DNA of 64,000 nucleotides from Nocardioides sp. BGMRC 2183. GTDB taxonomy: Bacteria; Actinomycetota; Actinomycetes; Propionibacteriales; Nocardioidaceae. Below, piece after piece: positions 54,793 to 63,299 of this stretch (within the stretch, counting starts at the first letter, position 1; each line of letters opens with the position of its first letter). The notes below the pieces were generated by a model. It was not told where the DNA came from, did no database searches, and saw only the letters and a program-made list of their open reading frames with translations. Position numbers and translations under genes: made by a program. The stretch covers positions 1 through 64,000 of the forward strand of contig VSSA01000022.1 in assembly GCA_008123405.1 (NCBI GenBank), in the 5' to 3' direction.

Positions 54793-55695
54793 ATGGAGAC
54801 GCTCGTGATCGACCTGCCGCGGGTCCGGCTCACCAGCCTCGCCTGGGGCGACCCGGGCGACCAGTCCCGACCGCTGGCATTGCTGCTGCACGGCTTTCCC
54901 GACACCGCGCACACCTGGCGGCACCTCGGTCCGGTCCTCGCCGAGGCGGGATATCGCGCGGTGGCGCCGTTCACCCGTGGCTACGCGCCAAGCGGGTTGG
55001 CCAGCGACGGTGTCTACCACCCGGCCGCGCTGATGACCGATGCGCTGGACCTGCACCGGGAGCTGCGCGGGGATGACCGAGCCGTCCTGATCGGCCACGA
55101 CTGGGGAGCGATCACCGCGAACGGGATCGCCGCCGACCCGGACAACCTGTTCGGTCGGGTGGTCTCGATGGCGGTGCCGCCGATCCCCGCGTTGCAGGCC
55201 CGGCCAGGCGATGCGCTCGGGCTGCTCCCGCGCCAGGCGACGATGAGCTGGTACACGCTCTTCAACCAGCTCCCGGGACTGCCCGAGCGGCACGCCGAGC
55301 GTCTGGTCACCCATCTGTGGCGCCGCTGGTCGCCCGGGTACGACGCCAGTGAGGACCTCGAGCACCTCCGCTCCAGCATCCCGCCGGGCCCCCACCGCAC
55401 CGCCGCCTTCGGCTACTACCGCGACGCGCTTCGACGACGGAAGCTGCCGGCCGACTACGCCCATGCCGCCGCGCACTGGCTCAACGCCCCGCGCACCCCG
55501 CTGCTCTATCTGCATGGCGAGGACGACGGCTGCTGCGACGTGCGCTGGGCGGCACGGGCCGAAGCCGCGCTGCCGCCGACCAGTCGGGTAGCGGTGGTGG
55601 CCGGCGCCGGACACTTCCTCCAGCTCGAACAGCCTGCGACGGTCAACGCGCGGGTGCTGGAGTTCCTCGCCACGTCGAACGGGACCGCCGGATGA
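54793..55695 (+). CDS. Alpha/beta hydrolase, epoxide-hydrolase-like
   Basis: 300 residues. LLHGFPDTAHTWRHLG gives the HGxP oxyanion motif; the nucleophile is Asp in LIGHDWGAITANG, and the acid and base lie in LHGEDDGCCDVRW and GAGHFLQLEQP. First gene of a likely three-gene operon with tam and a VOC protein, facing a MarR gene. The ATG lies 6 bp after TACGGT (54781-54786). Substrate unknown; a detoxification role fits MarR control. Confidence 0.9.
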   Translation: METLVIDLPRVRLTSLAWGDPGDQSRPLALLLHGFPDTAHTWRHLGPVLAEAGYRAVAPFTRGYAPSGLASDGVYHPAALMTDALDLHRELRGDDRAVLIGHDWGAITANGIAADPDNLFGRVVSMAVPPIPALQARPGDALGLLPRQATMSWYTLFNQLPGLPERHAERLVTHLWRRWSPGYDASEDLEHLRSSIPPGPHRTAAFGYYRDALRRRKLPADYAHAAAHWLNAPRTPLLYLHGEDDGCCDVRWAARAEAALPPTSRVAVVAGAGHFLQLEQPATVNARVLEFLATSNGTAG

Positions 55696-56498
55696 GCCAC
55701 ACCTGGGACCCCCAGCGCTACCTGGCCTTCGCCGACGAGCGCGGTCGCCCGTTCCTCGACCTGGTGGCGCGGATCGGCGCCACCGCGCCGCACGCCGTCG
55801 TCGACCTGGGCTGTGGCCCGGGCAACCTGACCGCGCTGCTCGCGCAGCGTTGGCCGGACGCCGTCGTGACGGGCGTGGACAGCAGTCCGGCGATGATCGA
55901 GCGGGCACGGGCGGAAGGGTCCGCCGCCACCTTCGAGGTGGCCGATCTGCGCGACTGGCTGGCCGACCCCGAGCGGCAACAGGTCGACGTCCTGGTCTCG
56001 AACGCGACGCTGCAGTGGGTGCCCGGCCACCTGGACCTGCTCCCCGACCTGGTGGAGGCGGTGCGCCCCGACGGCTGGCTGGCCTTCGGTGTGCCCGGCA
56101 ACTTCGACCAGCCCAGCCACACTCTCCTGGAGGAAGTGGCCGCGCAGCCGGCCTACCAGCCGCACACCCGCGCCGCACCGCGTCCTGCCGCGCACGACGC
56201 GGCGACCTACCTCCGTGCGCTGGCGGCGCTGGGCTGCGCGGTGGAGGCGTGGGAGACCACCTACCTGCACGTGCTCCGCGGCGAGGACCCGGTCTTCGCC
56301 TGGATCAGCAGCACCGGCGCCCGTCCGGTGCTGCAGGCGCTGCCCGACGACCTGCGCCCCGGGTTCGTCGCGGAGTACCAGGAGCGGTTGCGGGCGTCGT
56401 ACCCGAGTGTCGAGGTGGGGGAGGGGCCGGGCGTCCTCTTTCCGTTCCGCCGGACCTTCGTCGTCGCCCGCCCACCCCGACGACCGGAGGTCGCCTGA
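55692..56498 (+). CDS. tam: Trans-aconitate 2-methyltransferase-like protein
   Basis: 268 residues. Class I S-adenosylmethionine methyltransferase with VVDLGCGPGNLTALLAQRWP, a motif II GVDSSPAMIERA, and the Tam-typical SNATLQWVPGHLDLLPDLVE and LAFGVPGNFDQPSH. Tam esterifies trans-aconitate, an inhibitor of aconitase. The start overlaps the hydrolase stop by 4 bp and the stop overlaps the next ATG (TGATG). Confidence 0.92.
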   Translation: MSHTWDPQRYLAFADERGRPFLDLVARIGATAPHAVVDLGCGPGNLTALLAQRWPDAVVTGVDSSPAMIERARAEGSAATFEVADLRDWLADPERQQVDVLVSNATLQWVPGHLDLLPDLVEAVRPDGWLAFGVPGNFDQPSHTLLEEVAAQPAYQPHTRAAPRPAAHDAATYLRALAALGCAVEAWETTYLHVLRGEDPVFAWISSTGARPVLQALPDDLRPGFVAEYQERLRASYPSVEVGEGPGVLFPFRRTFVVARPPRRPEVA

Positions 56499-56893
56499 TG
56501 TCCCCGCAGCTCTCTCTTCACCATGTCCAGGTCGCCTGCCCGCCGGGTGGCGAGGCGGACGCACGCCGCTTCTACGCCGACGGGCTGGGTCTCACCGAGG
56601 TCGAGAAGCCGGCGCCGCTGGCCGGCCGTGGTGGCTGCTGGTTCCGCGCCGAGCGGGACGGCGTGGTGACCGCTGAGATCCACGTCGGGGTGGAGGACCC
56701 GTTCCACCCGGCCCGCAAGGCCCACCCCGCCCTGGTCGTCGGCGACCCGGCAGAGCTGGACCACCTCGCCGAGCGACTCCGGGCAGGTGGGTTCGAGGTC
56801 GATGAGTCGCAGTGGACGACGTTCCCGGGCTACCTGCGCTTCCACACCTTCGACGCGGCGGGCAACCGGGTCGAGGTGCTGGCGCCGGCGTGA
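56498..56893 (+). CDS. Glyoxalase/VOC-family protein
   Basis: 131 residues, one glyoxalase-fold domain. LHHVQVACPPGGEADARRFY holds the first metal-type histidine, and FHTFDAAGNRVEVL the final Glu. It would be a dioxygenase, lyase or resistance protein of the vicinal-oxygen-chelate fold; no specific match. Translation is coupled to tam. Third gene of the MarR-facing operon. Confidence 0.9.
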   Translation: MSPQLSLHHVQVACPPGGEADARRFYADGLGLTEVEKPAPLAGRGGCWFRAERDGVVTAEIHVGVEDPFHPARKAHPALVVGDPAELDHLAERLRAGGFEVDESQWTTFPGYLRFHTFDAAGNRVEVLAPA

Positions 56894-56956
56894 GGCGGGT
56901 GGCTCGGGGAGGCACCGACGCCCGACGGTTCGTTACCGGGCGGTAACCTCAGGTCC

Positions 56957-57433
56957 ATGAGCCAGGTCCACACCCTCTGGAAGACCGCCTCCGGCCTGCC
57001 CGTGATCGGCAGCACCATCGGCAAGCGGGTCTTCTCGATCGCGTTCAGCCAGAAGGCGCCGTACTTCGCCAGCATCCGCCCGCGCTTCACCGTGGTCGAG
57101 CCGAACCACGTCGAGTTGGTGATCCGGAAGCGGCGGGGCGTGCAGAACCACATCGGCACCGTCCACGCCATCGCCCTCTGCAACGGACTGGAGTCGGTGA
57201 TGGGGGCGCTGGCGGAGGTCACCATTCCCGCCGACAAGCGCTGGATCCCCAAGGGGATGGAGGTCTCCTACACCGCCAAGGCGACCACCGACATCACCTG
57301 CATCGCCGAGACCGACCAAGCCCAGTGGGACACCGCCGACGGTGACCTGCCGGTGCGGGTGCGCGGGGTGCGCGAGGACGGCACCGTGGTGATCGAAGGC
57401 GTCATCAAGCTGTGGGTGACCCCGAAGCGCTAG
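56957..57433 (+). CDS. DUF4442 hotdog-fold protein
   Basis: 158 residues. Hotdog thioesterase superfamily; the helix VQNHIGTVHAIALCNGLESV and the strand GMEVSYTAKATTDITCIAET are characteristic of the DUF4442 subgroup. It probably hydrolyses or binds an acyl-CoA. The ATG is 7 bp after TAACCT (56944-56949). The stop codon lies within the left arm of palindromic element B. Confidence 0.88.
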   Translation: MSQVHTLWKTASGLPVIGSTIGKRVFSIAFSQKAPYFASIRPRFTVVEPNHVELVIRKRRGVQNHIGTVHAIALCNGLESVMGALAEVTIPADKRWIPKGMEVSYTAKATTDITCIAETDQAQWDTADGDLPVRVRGVREDGTVVIEGVIKLWVTPKR

Positions 57434-57595
57434 TGTCGCGTGTCGTAAATCATTGAACGGTTGGCGCACCGGTGGCACGCGCCTCGCTGTGTTGGCCGCG
57501 CTCGGAAGACGCCCGGTATGCCGTCGCGCGGCCGCCTTGCGATGCATGCACCACCGGCACGCCAACCGTCCAAGCATTTCCGCCACACGCCACTA
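57431..57595. repeat. 165-bp palindromic intergenic element (copy B)
   Basis: The arms 57431-57475 and 57551-57595 are complementary at 36 of 45 positions. A further perfect stem, GGCCGCGC/GCGCGGCC, lies near the middle. The central region resembles that of element A at 28658-28818 (shared TGCCnTCGC and CGCCTTGC blocks at equivalent places), although the arms are unrelated in sequence. It fills most of the gap between the DUF4442 gene and a convergent large gene. Confidence 0.82.
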
Positions 57596-57606
57596 GCTCG
57601 CACGAC

Positions 57607-57642
57607 GACGGCCCGGACCGAGGAGTCTCGATCCGGGCCGTC
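57607..57642. terminator. Strong hairpin terminator of the large secreted hydrolase gene
   Basis: GACGGCCCGGA and TCCGGGCCGTC pair perfectly (11 bp), and the 14-base loop itself contains CGAG-gagt-CTCG. It lies 25 bp beyond the minus-strand stop at 57668. It can also act on plus-strand transcripts reading out of DUF4442. Confidence 0.75.
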
Positions 57643-57667
57643 GCCTCTGGTGGTGCGATCTCCTAGG

Positions 57668-60600
57668 TCACCGCAGGTCGATCACCTTCACCGGCGAGGT
57701 GGCGCCGGTGTAGTGCTCACCGGCGCCGAGGACGGCGCGGACCCGCAGGTACGGCACCTTCTTCGCCTTCGGCGCGGCGATCCGGGCCGAGACCGAGGCG
57801 CCCTTCAGGGCCTTCGTGGCGACGGTGCGGAACGCTCCGTTCCCCTTCGCCACCTGGACCCGCACCGTGCCGGTGACGGGGGAGCCGGCGACGGCGCCGG
57901 TCACCGTCGTGCGCACCAGCACCCTCTTGCCCCGCTTGACGGCGTTCTTCGCCTTCACCGACAGCGCCGCCGGCGCCCTGGTGACGACGTAGCTGGCGCT
58001 CAGCTGACCGCTGGGAGCCAGCTCGTCGGTCCCGAGGAACTCCGCGGTCACCCCGTGCTCGCCGACCACGAGATCAGAAGGCAGCTCGAAGGATCCGCTG
58101 CCGTCCTGGTCCAGGATCAGGGTCTCCTCGACCCCGTCCAGACCGAGGACGACCTCGCCGCCCGCGCCGTCCGGCACGCTCACCGTCGCCTGGGCGCCGG
58201 TGCCGTACGTCGTCGCGCTCGCCGACAGGGACAGCGACATCGTGGTCTGGCGACGGCTGAGCACGAAGGTCACCGCGTTGGAGGTCGAGGACTGCGAGGT
58301 CGCCGTGGCGGCGAAGACCGCACTGACCTCGTGGCTCCCGGCCTTGAAGGAGGGCACTGTCAGCGTGGCGACGCCGTCCACCGACTCCGCCACGCCCAAG
58401 GACGTGGCGCCGTCGAAGAACTCGACAGGTCCGTCGGTCTCGACGCCGTCGGCGCCGGCGACTGTCGCGGTGAGGTCGACCGGTTCGCCGATCTCGATCG
58501 CCTCGGGCGACCACGTCAGCGTGGTGCTGGTGGCGTCCAGCGCGGCGAACTCGCCCACTGCCTCGAGCCCGGTGGCAGCTGCGACGGCTCGCACCGCGAC
58601 CGTGCCACGGGCGATGTCGGTCGGCACCACGACGTCGGCCGCAGCCAGACCCGTGCCGTCGGCGATCGCGCTGACCGGGTCGATCCCGGCGGGGGTGAAG
58701 CGCACACTCTCACCGGCCCGGAAGCCATCCGCCGACAAAGTGATCGTGTCGCCGGGGACCGGGGTCTCGTCACTGGCGGTGACGGTGCCGGTCGCGCCGA
58801 GGGAGGACAGTTCGGCGCAGACATCGCCGGGGGCGCCGTACGGCGGGAGCTCGGTGCCGTTGGTGACGCCGTCGTCCTCACGGATCGTGGTGAAGACGAT
58901 CGACGATCGACCCATCACCGCGCCCCGGGTGTTGATCACGCTCGCCTTGAGCGTGGTGCCCGCGGAACTGCTGGCCGCCGTGTCGCCCTGCAGCGCGGCG
59001 GTGACCACCTTGCAGGTCTCACCCGGTGCGAAGGTGACCTTCTCCATCGTGGCGCCGGCGCGGCTTGAGGTCGAGCCGAGCAGCGAGACGTAGCCGGTGA
59101 CCGGGGCCGATGCGGCCTGGTCCAGGTGCACCGCGATGTCATAGGTGCCCGCGGCGTTGCCCTCGTCGACGAACGGGGCGTAGACGTCGAGCACCGGCTC
59201 GGCGCCGACGTTCGTCGTACCGACCGCGGAGCTCTCGAACGCGAGGTCGGAGAGGTACGCCGCCCCGCTGTCCACCCCGGTGAAGCGGACCTCGCGCACG
59301 TCGGAGAGGTCGACTCCGGCCGCCGCGATGGTGCTGGTGGGGACCATCACCTGCTGCAGCACGAGCTTCTTCAGGTAGCTGGCGCCGGTCGAGGTCTCCG
59401 AGGTGGGCAGCCGGACGAGCGCCTGCGGGTTGGTCTCGGAGACGAGCCCGCTCCAGGTGACCCCGGCGCCGTCGACGACGCTGAGGGTGAGGTCGGTCGA
59501 CGTGACGACCGACTCGGCGGCGGCCATCTTCACCGAGAGGTGCTCGGTGTCGGCGACATCGCGCTTGCCGGCAGGGACCGCGACCCGCAGCTCGCCGGTG
59601 GAGCTGGTCCAGGAGAGCTGAGTGAGCGGCGTGGCCGGCACGTTGCCGCCGTTGCTGGCCGGGGTCCAGTGCGGAACGGTCGAGGAGCCCATCGCGCTCG
59701 ACGCGCAGGCAGGCAGCTCCTGCGGGACGGTGCGGCCGGCCAGGCTGGCGCAGAGGGTCGCGGTGGCGCTGCCGAACGGACGGATCAGCGAGCTGGTGGA
59801 CTCGAAGTCCGCGATCGTGGTCCGGGCCGAGGACGGCGCGGTGGCCTGGGTCCGAATGTCCTCATCCCCGAGGCTCTCGGGCACCGCACCGGTGCCGTCG
59901 AACATCGGCAGGAACCGCTGTTCGCCGCCGAGCGTCAGGCGGAACCAGGCGGCCATGTACGCCGACCCCTGGTCGTACTGCTCCTGCGGCGTCATCCGGA
60001 TCGAGGTCTCGGCCACGCTGGCGTCGGTCCCACAGATCGGCTCGGTACGACGCGCGCTGGAGCCGCTCCAGTCGTCGCTGACGCTGTACTGGTAGACGCC
60101 GGGGGTCCAGACCGTGTTGTAGAAGTTGTGGTTCGCGCCCATCGCCCAGGTGCCGGTGCGGAGCACGTCGTCACCGAAGGCGTAGCGGCTGTCGTCCAGC
60201 ATGTGCTGCCCCTGCTGGTTGGAGACGTCGCCGTCGCAGTAGGGGAGGATCACGTTCATCGCCACATCCGGCACCGTCATCCGGCCGAAGTCGACCGGCG
60301 CCAGCGGCAGGATGGTCTCCACACCGAACGGGTTGTCGCGCAGGGTGTTGAGCACCGCCGCCGAGGTGACCCCTTCGCCGCCACGGGAGTGGCCCATCAT
60401 GCCCACGTGGTCGAGGTCGAACTTCCCGACCAGGTCGGCCGGGACGACGCTGTCGAGTGCGTCGGGCGCCTCGACGAAGCCCTCGGCCCGCGCGGCAAGC
60501 GCGGCGGTGCCGTCACTGAGCGCGCGGCCGAGGCTGACATCGCGGTCGCTGGCGTCGTCGTGATAGCTGACCTCACCTCCGGCGTTGGCCTCGGCGAGCA

Positions 60601-61438
60601 TGTCCAGGGTGTCCAGGATCAGCTGGCCACGCGCCTGGGCACCTTGGTCGGCGGCCAGTTGGTTGTCGTTGGCGTTGATGGCGTTGGCCGAGATGGAGAC
60701 CACGGAGTAGCCGTGGCTGGCCAAGGCACGGGCGGTGCCGTCGTACCCGAGGTAGCTGGGGATGGAGAGCTGGGTGGACGAGCAGGGCCACCGGTTCGGG
60801 TTGCTGGAGCCGGTGCCGTAGCAGTAGCTGTGGCGCCCGTGCAGCAGCAGGACCACGGGGCGCTCGCCACCGGTCGTCGGCAGGTAGAGCTTGCCCTCGA
60901 GCTCTCCGCGGATGCCGCCGATCGCGGCCAGGTCGACGGACTGGTCACCGAACTTGTAGATCGACTCGGTCCACGCGAACTCCCCGGGAGCGGTCGGGTC
61001 GGCGGGCAGTGGCTCGGCGGCGCTCGCCTCGGGCAGCACCTCCTCGGCGGCGGCAGTGGTGGTCGGGGCGATCGACTCGCTGGTCCAACCGGCTTCGACC
61101 GAGGTTGCTCGGGCCACGGCCGGATCGGTGGTGAAGACGGTCAGCGTGTCACCGTCGTCGGACTCGGTGGCGATGCCGACGGTCTCGCCATCGACCACCA
61201 ACGTCGGTGCGTCGGAGACGATCGGGAGCGGCTCGTCCAGCTCGAGGGTGATCTCGTAGCCACCGGGCGCGGTGGTCACGGTCCACCCGTCGCCATCGGC
61301 GACGGGGCCGGGCGCGGCCTGAGCCACGCCGGTCATCGGGGAGAGGGGGGAGAGGGCGGCCAGGGAGAGGGGGAGGGCCAGGGTCGCCGCAGCGATCCTG
61401 GCGCGCACCCGTCCAGGGGTGCGTTGCGCAGAGAACAA
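57668..61438 (-). CDS. Large secreted alpha/beta hydrolase with Ig-like repeats
   Basis: 1256 residues. A signal peptide (about 1-42, ending in AQAAP) is followed by an N-terminal beta domain and an alpha/beta-hydrolase core (about 170-530) with LLLHGRHSYCYG (oxyanion) and the serine elbow VGMMGHSRGGEG. A middle beta region (about 530-850) and a C-terminal series of at least two to three Ig-like domains (about 900-1256) follow, the latter with PVEFFDGATSLGVAE, VLGLDGVEE and a basic final domain. It is probably an extracellular lipase/esterase or peptidase-like enzyme. The start is a TTG; a GTG 30 bp downstream would also retain the signal peptide. Confidence 0.87.
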   Translation of the reverse strand: MFSAQRTPGRVRARIAAATLALPLSLAALSPLSPMTGVAQAAPGPVADGDGWTVTTAPGGYEITLELDEPLPIVSDAPTLVVDGETVGIATESDDGDTLTVFTTDPAVARATSVEAGWTSESIAPTTTAAAEEVLPEASAAEPLPADPTAPGEFAWTESIYKFGDQSVDLAAIGGIRGELEGKLYLPTTGGERPVVLLLHGRHSYCYGTGSSNPNRWPCSSTQLSIPSYLGYDGTARALASHGYSVVSISANAINANDNQLAADQGAQARGQLILDTLDMLAEANAGGEVSYHDDASDRDVSLGRALSDGTAALAARAEGFVEAPDALDSVVPADLVGKFDLDHVGMMGHSRGGEGVTSAAVLNTLRDNPFGVETILPLAPVDFGRMTVPDVAMNVILPYCDGDVSNQQGQHMLDDSRYAFGDDVLRTGTWAMGANHNFYNTVWTPGVYQYSVSDDWSGSSARRTEPICGTDASVAETSIRMTPQEQYDQGSAYMAAWFRLTLGGEQRFLPMFDGTGAVPESLGDEDIRTQATAPSSARTTIADFESTSSLIRPFGSATATLCASLAGRTVPQELPACASSAMGSSTVPHWTPASNGGNVPATPLTQLSWTSSTGELRVAVPAGKRDVADTEHLSVKMAAAESVVTSTDLTLSVVDGAGVTWSGLVSETNPQALVRLPTSETSTGASYLKKLVLQQVMVPTSTIAAAGVDLSDVREVRFTGVDSGAAYLSDLAFESSAVGTTNVGAEPVLDVYAPFVDEGNAAGTYDIAVHLDQAASAPVTGYVSLLGSTSSRAGATMEKVTFAPGETCKVVTAALQGDTAASSSAGTTLKASVINTRGAVMGRSSIVFTTIREDDGVTNGTELPPYGAPGDVCAELSSLGATGTVTASDETPVPGDTITLSADGFRAGESVRFTPAGIDPVSAIADGTGLAAADVVVPTDIARGTVAVRAVAAATGLEAVGEFAALDATSTTLTWSPEAIEIGEPVDLTATVAGADGVETDGPVEFFDGATSLGVAESVDGVATLTVPSFKAGSHEVSAVFAATATSQSSTSNAVTFVLSRRQTTMSLSLSASATTYGTGAQATVSVPDGAGGEVVLGLDGVEETLILDQDGSGSFELPSDLVVGEHGVTAEFLGTDELAPSGQLSASYVVTRAPAALSVKAKNAVKRGKRVLVRTTVTGAVAGSPVTGTVRVQVAKGNGAFRTVATKALKGASVSARIAAPKAKKVPYLRVRAVLGAGEHYTGATSPVKVIDLR

Positions 61439-61581
61439 GGGTCGGATACCTCGCGGGTGGGGGTCGGGGACTGCCGCCCGTCACCCCGAGCGCGGTGCGG
61501 CTCCCGAACACTCCCAACGTCAGATTTCACCCACCGGCGTGAACCGTTTCAGCCGGATGTCCGGTCCCGGCTCGTGTGTGA

Positions 61582-61630
61582 ACACCGGCGCGCGCGGCCG
61601 CCGTGCGACCACCGCGCGCGGCGCCGGTGT
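61582..61630. terminator. GC-rich hairpin ending the glu operon
   Basis: ACACCGGCGCGCGCGG (61582-61597) and CCGCGCGCGGCGCCGGTGT (61612-61630) pair along almost their whole length with a small bulge, directly after the gluD stop codon on the minus strand. The rest of the 191-bp gap (61439-61581) shows no gene. Confidence 0.7.
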
Positions 61631-62499
61631 CAGAGGGGGTTGGTGGTGGCGTCGTCCTTGCCGGCGGCCGCCGCCGCGATGTCGATCTTCTTCTCACCGA
61701 CGAACTTCTTCTGCACCCAGGTGGCGATCCAGGTCAGGATCAGGTTCATCACGATGTAGAGGGCAGCGGTGACCAGCACCGTGGGGATGATGTTCTGCCC
61801 GTTCGCCGGGCTGTTGTAGGTCAGCTTGGCGACGTTGGTGAGACCGGGGGCAGCGACGGCGTAGCCGAGGCTGGTGTCCTTGAGGGCCACCACCATCTGG
61901 CTGATCAGCGCGGGGAGCATGATCTTGACCGCCTGCGGCAGCTGGATCTGCAGCATCACCTGGGTCTTGCGCATGCCGAGCGCATAGGCGGCCTCGACCT
62001 GGCCCTTGGGTACGGCGTTGATGCCCGCGCGGAAGACCTCGGCCAGGACGGCGCCGTTGTAGAGCATCAGCGCGATGACCACGCTCCAGAAGGCACCGGT
62101 ATCGCCCCGGTCGATGCCCCAGGCGTAGAAGACCAGGACCATCGCCAGCAGCACCGGCACCGCGCGCCAGAACTCGACCATCGCCCACGAAGGCCAGCGC
62201 AGCGCCCGGTGCTCGGAGAGCTTGCCGACCCCGAAGACGACCCCGAAGATCACCGCCAGGATGATCGCCGCCACCGCCATCTTCAGGGTCTCGAGGACCC
62301 CGTCGATCAGGAAGTCTTCGATGTAGACGGGGCTGACGAAGGGCTCCCACTTGCGGCCCTCGAACTGGTCGTTGCCGGCCAGGCGCGCGATTGCGATCGC
62401 GAGGATCCCGGCCAGGACGAGGATGGCGAGCACCGTGTAGATGCGGTGCCGAGCGGCCGCCTTGGGGCCTGGGGTGTCGAAAAGGACGCTGTTGTTCAT
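61630..62499 (-). CDS. gluD: Glutamate ABC transporter permease GluD
   Basis: 289 residues, HisMQ-type permease with about five membrane segments and an N-terminal extension before the first. The EAA loop, which docks the ATPase, reads EAAYALGMRKTQVMLQIQLPQ. It forms the membrane channel with GluC for glutamate (polar amino acid) uptake. The ATG overlaps the gluC stop by 4 bp. Last gene of the operon, followed by a terminator. Confidence 0.92.
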   Translation of the reverse strand: MNNSVLFDTPGPKAAARHRIYTVLAILVLAGILAIAIARLAGNDQFEGRKWEPFVSPVYIEDFLIDGVLETLKMAVAAIILAVIFGVVFGVGKLSEHRALRWPSWAMVEFWRAVPVLLAMVLVFYAWGIDRGDTGAFWSVVIALMLYNGAVLAEVFRAGINAVPKGQVEAAYALGMRKTQVMLQIQLPQAVKIMLPALISQMVVALKDTSLGYAVAAPGLTNVAKLTYNSPANGQNIIPTVLVTAALYIVMNLILTWIATWVQKKFVGEKKIDIAAAAAGKDDATTNPL

Positions 62500-63191
62500 G
62501 CGATCCGCCACCTCCGCTCGAGTCGGTGCGCTGCGAACGAGTAGATCTCGACGAGGAAGACGAAGATGATGGCGAACGCGATGAAGATCTCGATCCGCGA
62601 GCCCGCGTAGTTGTTGGTCATCGAGCGCATCACGTTGAACGCCTCGACCACGCCGACGGCGCCGGCGACCGTGGTGTTCTTGATCAGCGCGATCTGCACG
62701 CTGGCCAGCGGCGGCACCGTGGCCCGGAACGCCTGCGGGAGGATCACCTCGCGCATCACGCCGCCGAACGGGAGTCCGATCGCGCGGGCCGCCTCCGCCT
62801 GGCCGAGCGGCACTGCGTTGATGCCGGACCGGATCGCCTCGGCGACGAAAGCCGCGGTGTAGACGGTGAGACCGAGCACGCAAGCCGTGAAGATGTTGTT
62901 GAGCCGGATGTCGCCTGCAGTGGTCGGGATCACGACGTCGACGAAGGAGAACTTGATGTCGACCTTCGGCAGGCCGAAACGGAAGAGCAGCAGAATCATC
63001 AGCAGCGGGGTGTTGCGCACCAGGCTCACGTAGATCACCGCGGCGACCCGCAGCACCCCGATCGGCCCGACGCGCATGGCCGCGAGGAGAGTGCCGAGCA
63101 GCAAGGAGCCGATACCGGCGATCACGAACAGGAGAATGGTGTGCGTGAAGCCGATCAGGATGGCTTCACGGTTCTCCCAGACCACGTCCAC
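62496..63191 (-). CDS. gluC: Glutamate ABC transporter permease GluC
   Basis: 231 residues, HisMQ-type permease. N-terminal GFTHTILLFVIAGIGSLLLG is the conserved first segment, and the EAA loop is EAARAIGLPFGGVMREVILPQ, broken by one residue from the consensus spacing. It pairs with GluD. GTG start. It is separated from gluB by 108 bp containing two hairpins. Confidence 0.92.
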   Translation of the reverse strand: MDVVWENREAILIGFTHTILLFVIAGIGSLLLGTLLAAMRVGPIGVLRVAAVIYVSLVRNTPLLMILLLFRFGLPKVDIKFSFVDVVIPTTAGDIRLNNIFTACVLGLTVYTAAFVAEAIRSGINAVPLGQAEAARAIGLPFGGVMREVILPQAFRATVPPLASVQIALIKNTTVAGAVGVVEAFNVMRSMTNNYAGSRIEIFIAFAIIFVFLVEIYSFAAHRLERRWRIA

Positions 63192-63224
63192 GTAGGGGCT
63201 TCCTCTCTGCTGGTCCTTCGGGTT

Positions 63225-63276
63225 GGTCCTTCAGGACCGCGGGGTGGTGCGGGGCCGTCGATGCCCCGCACCACCC
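63225..63276 (-). terminator. Inter-cistronic hairpins between gluB and gluC
   Basis: A perfect 14-bp stem (GGGTGGTGCGGGGC at 63242-63255 with its complement at 63263-63276, 7-base loop) lies 24 bp after the gluB stop. A second, GGTCCT-tc-AGGACC (63225-63238), follows. In solute-binding-protein operons such stems typically protect the upstream mRNA or terminate partially, so that the binding protein is made in excess over the permeases. Confidence 0.7.
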
Positions 63277-63299
63277 GGCTGTTCACTGACGGGTGTCGA

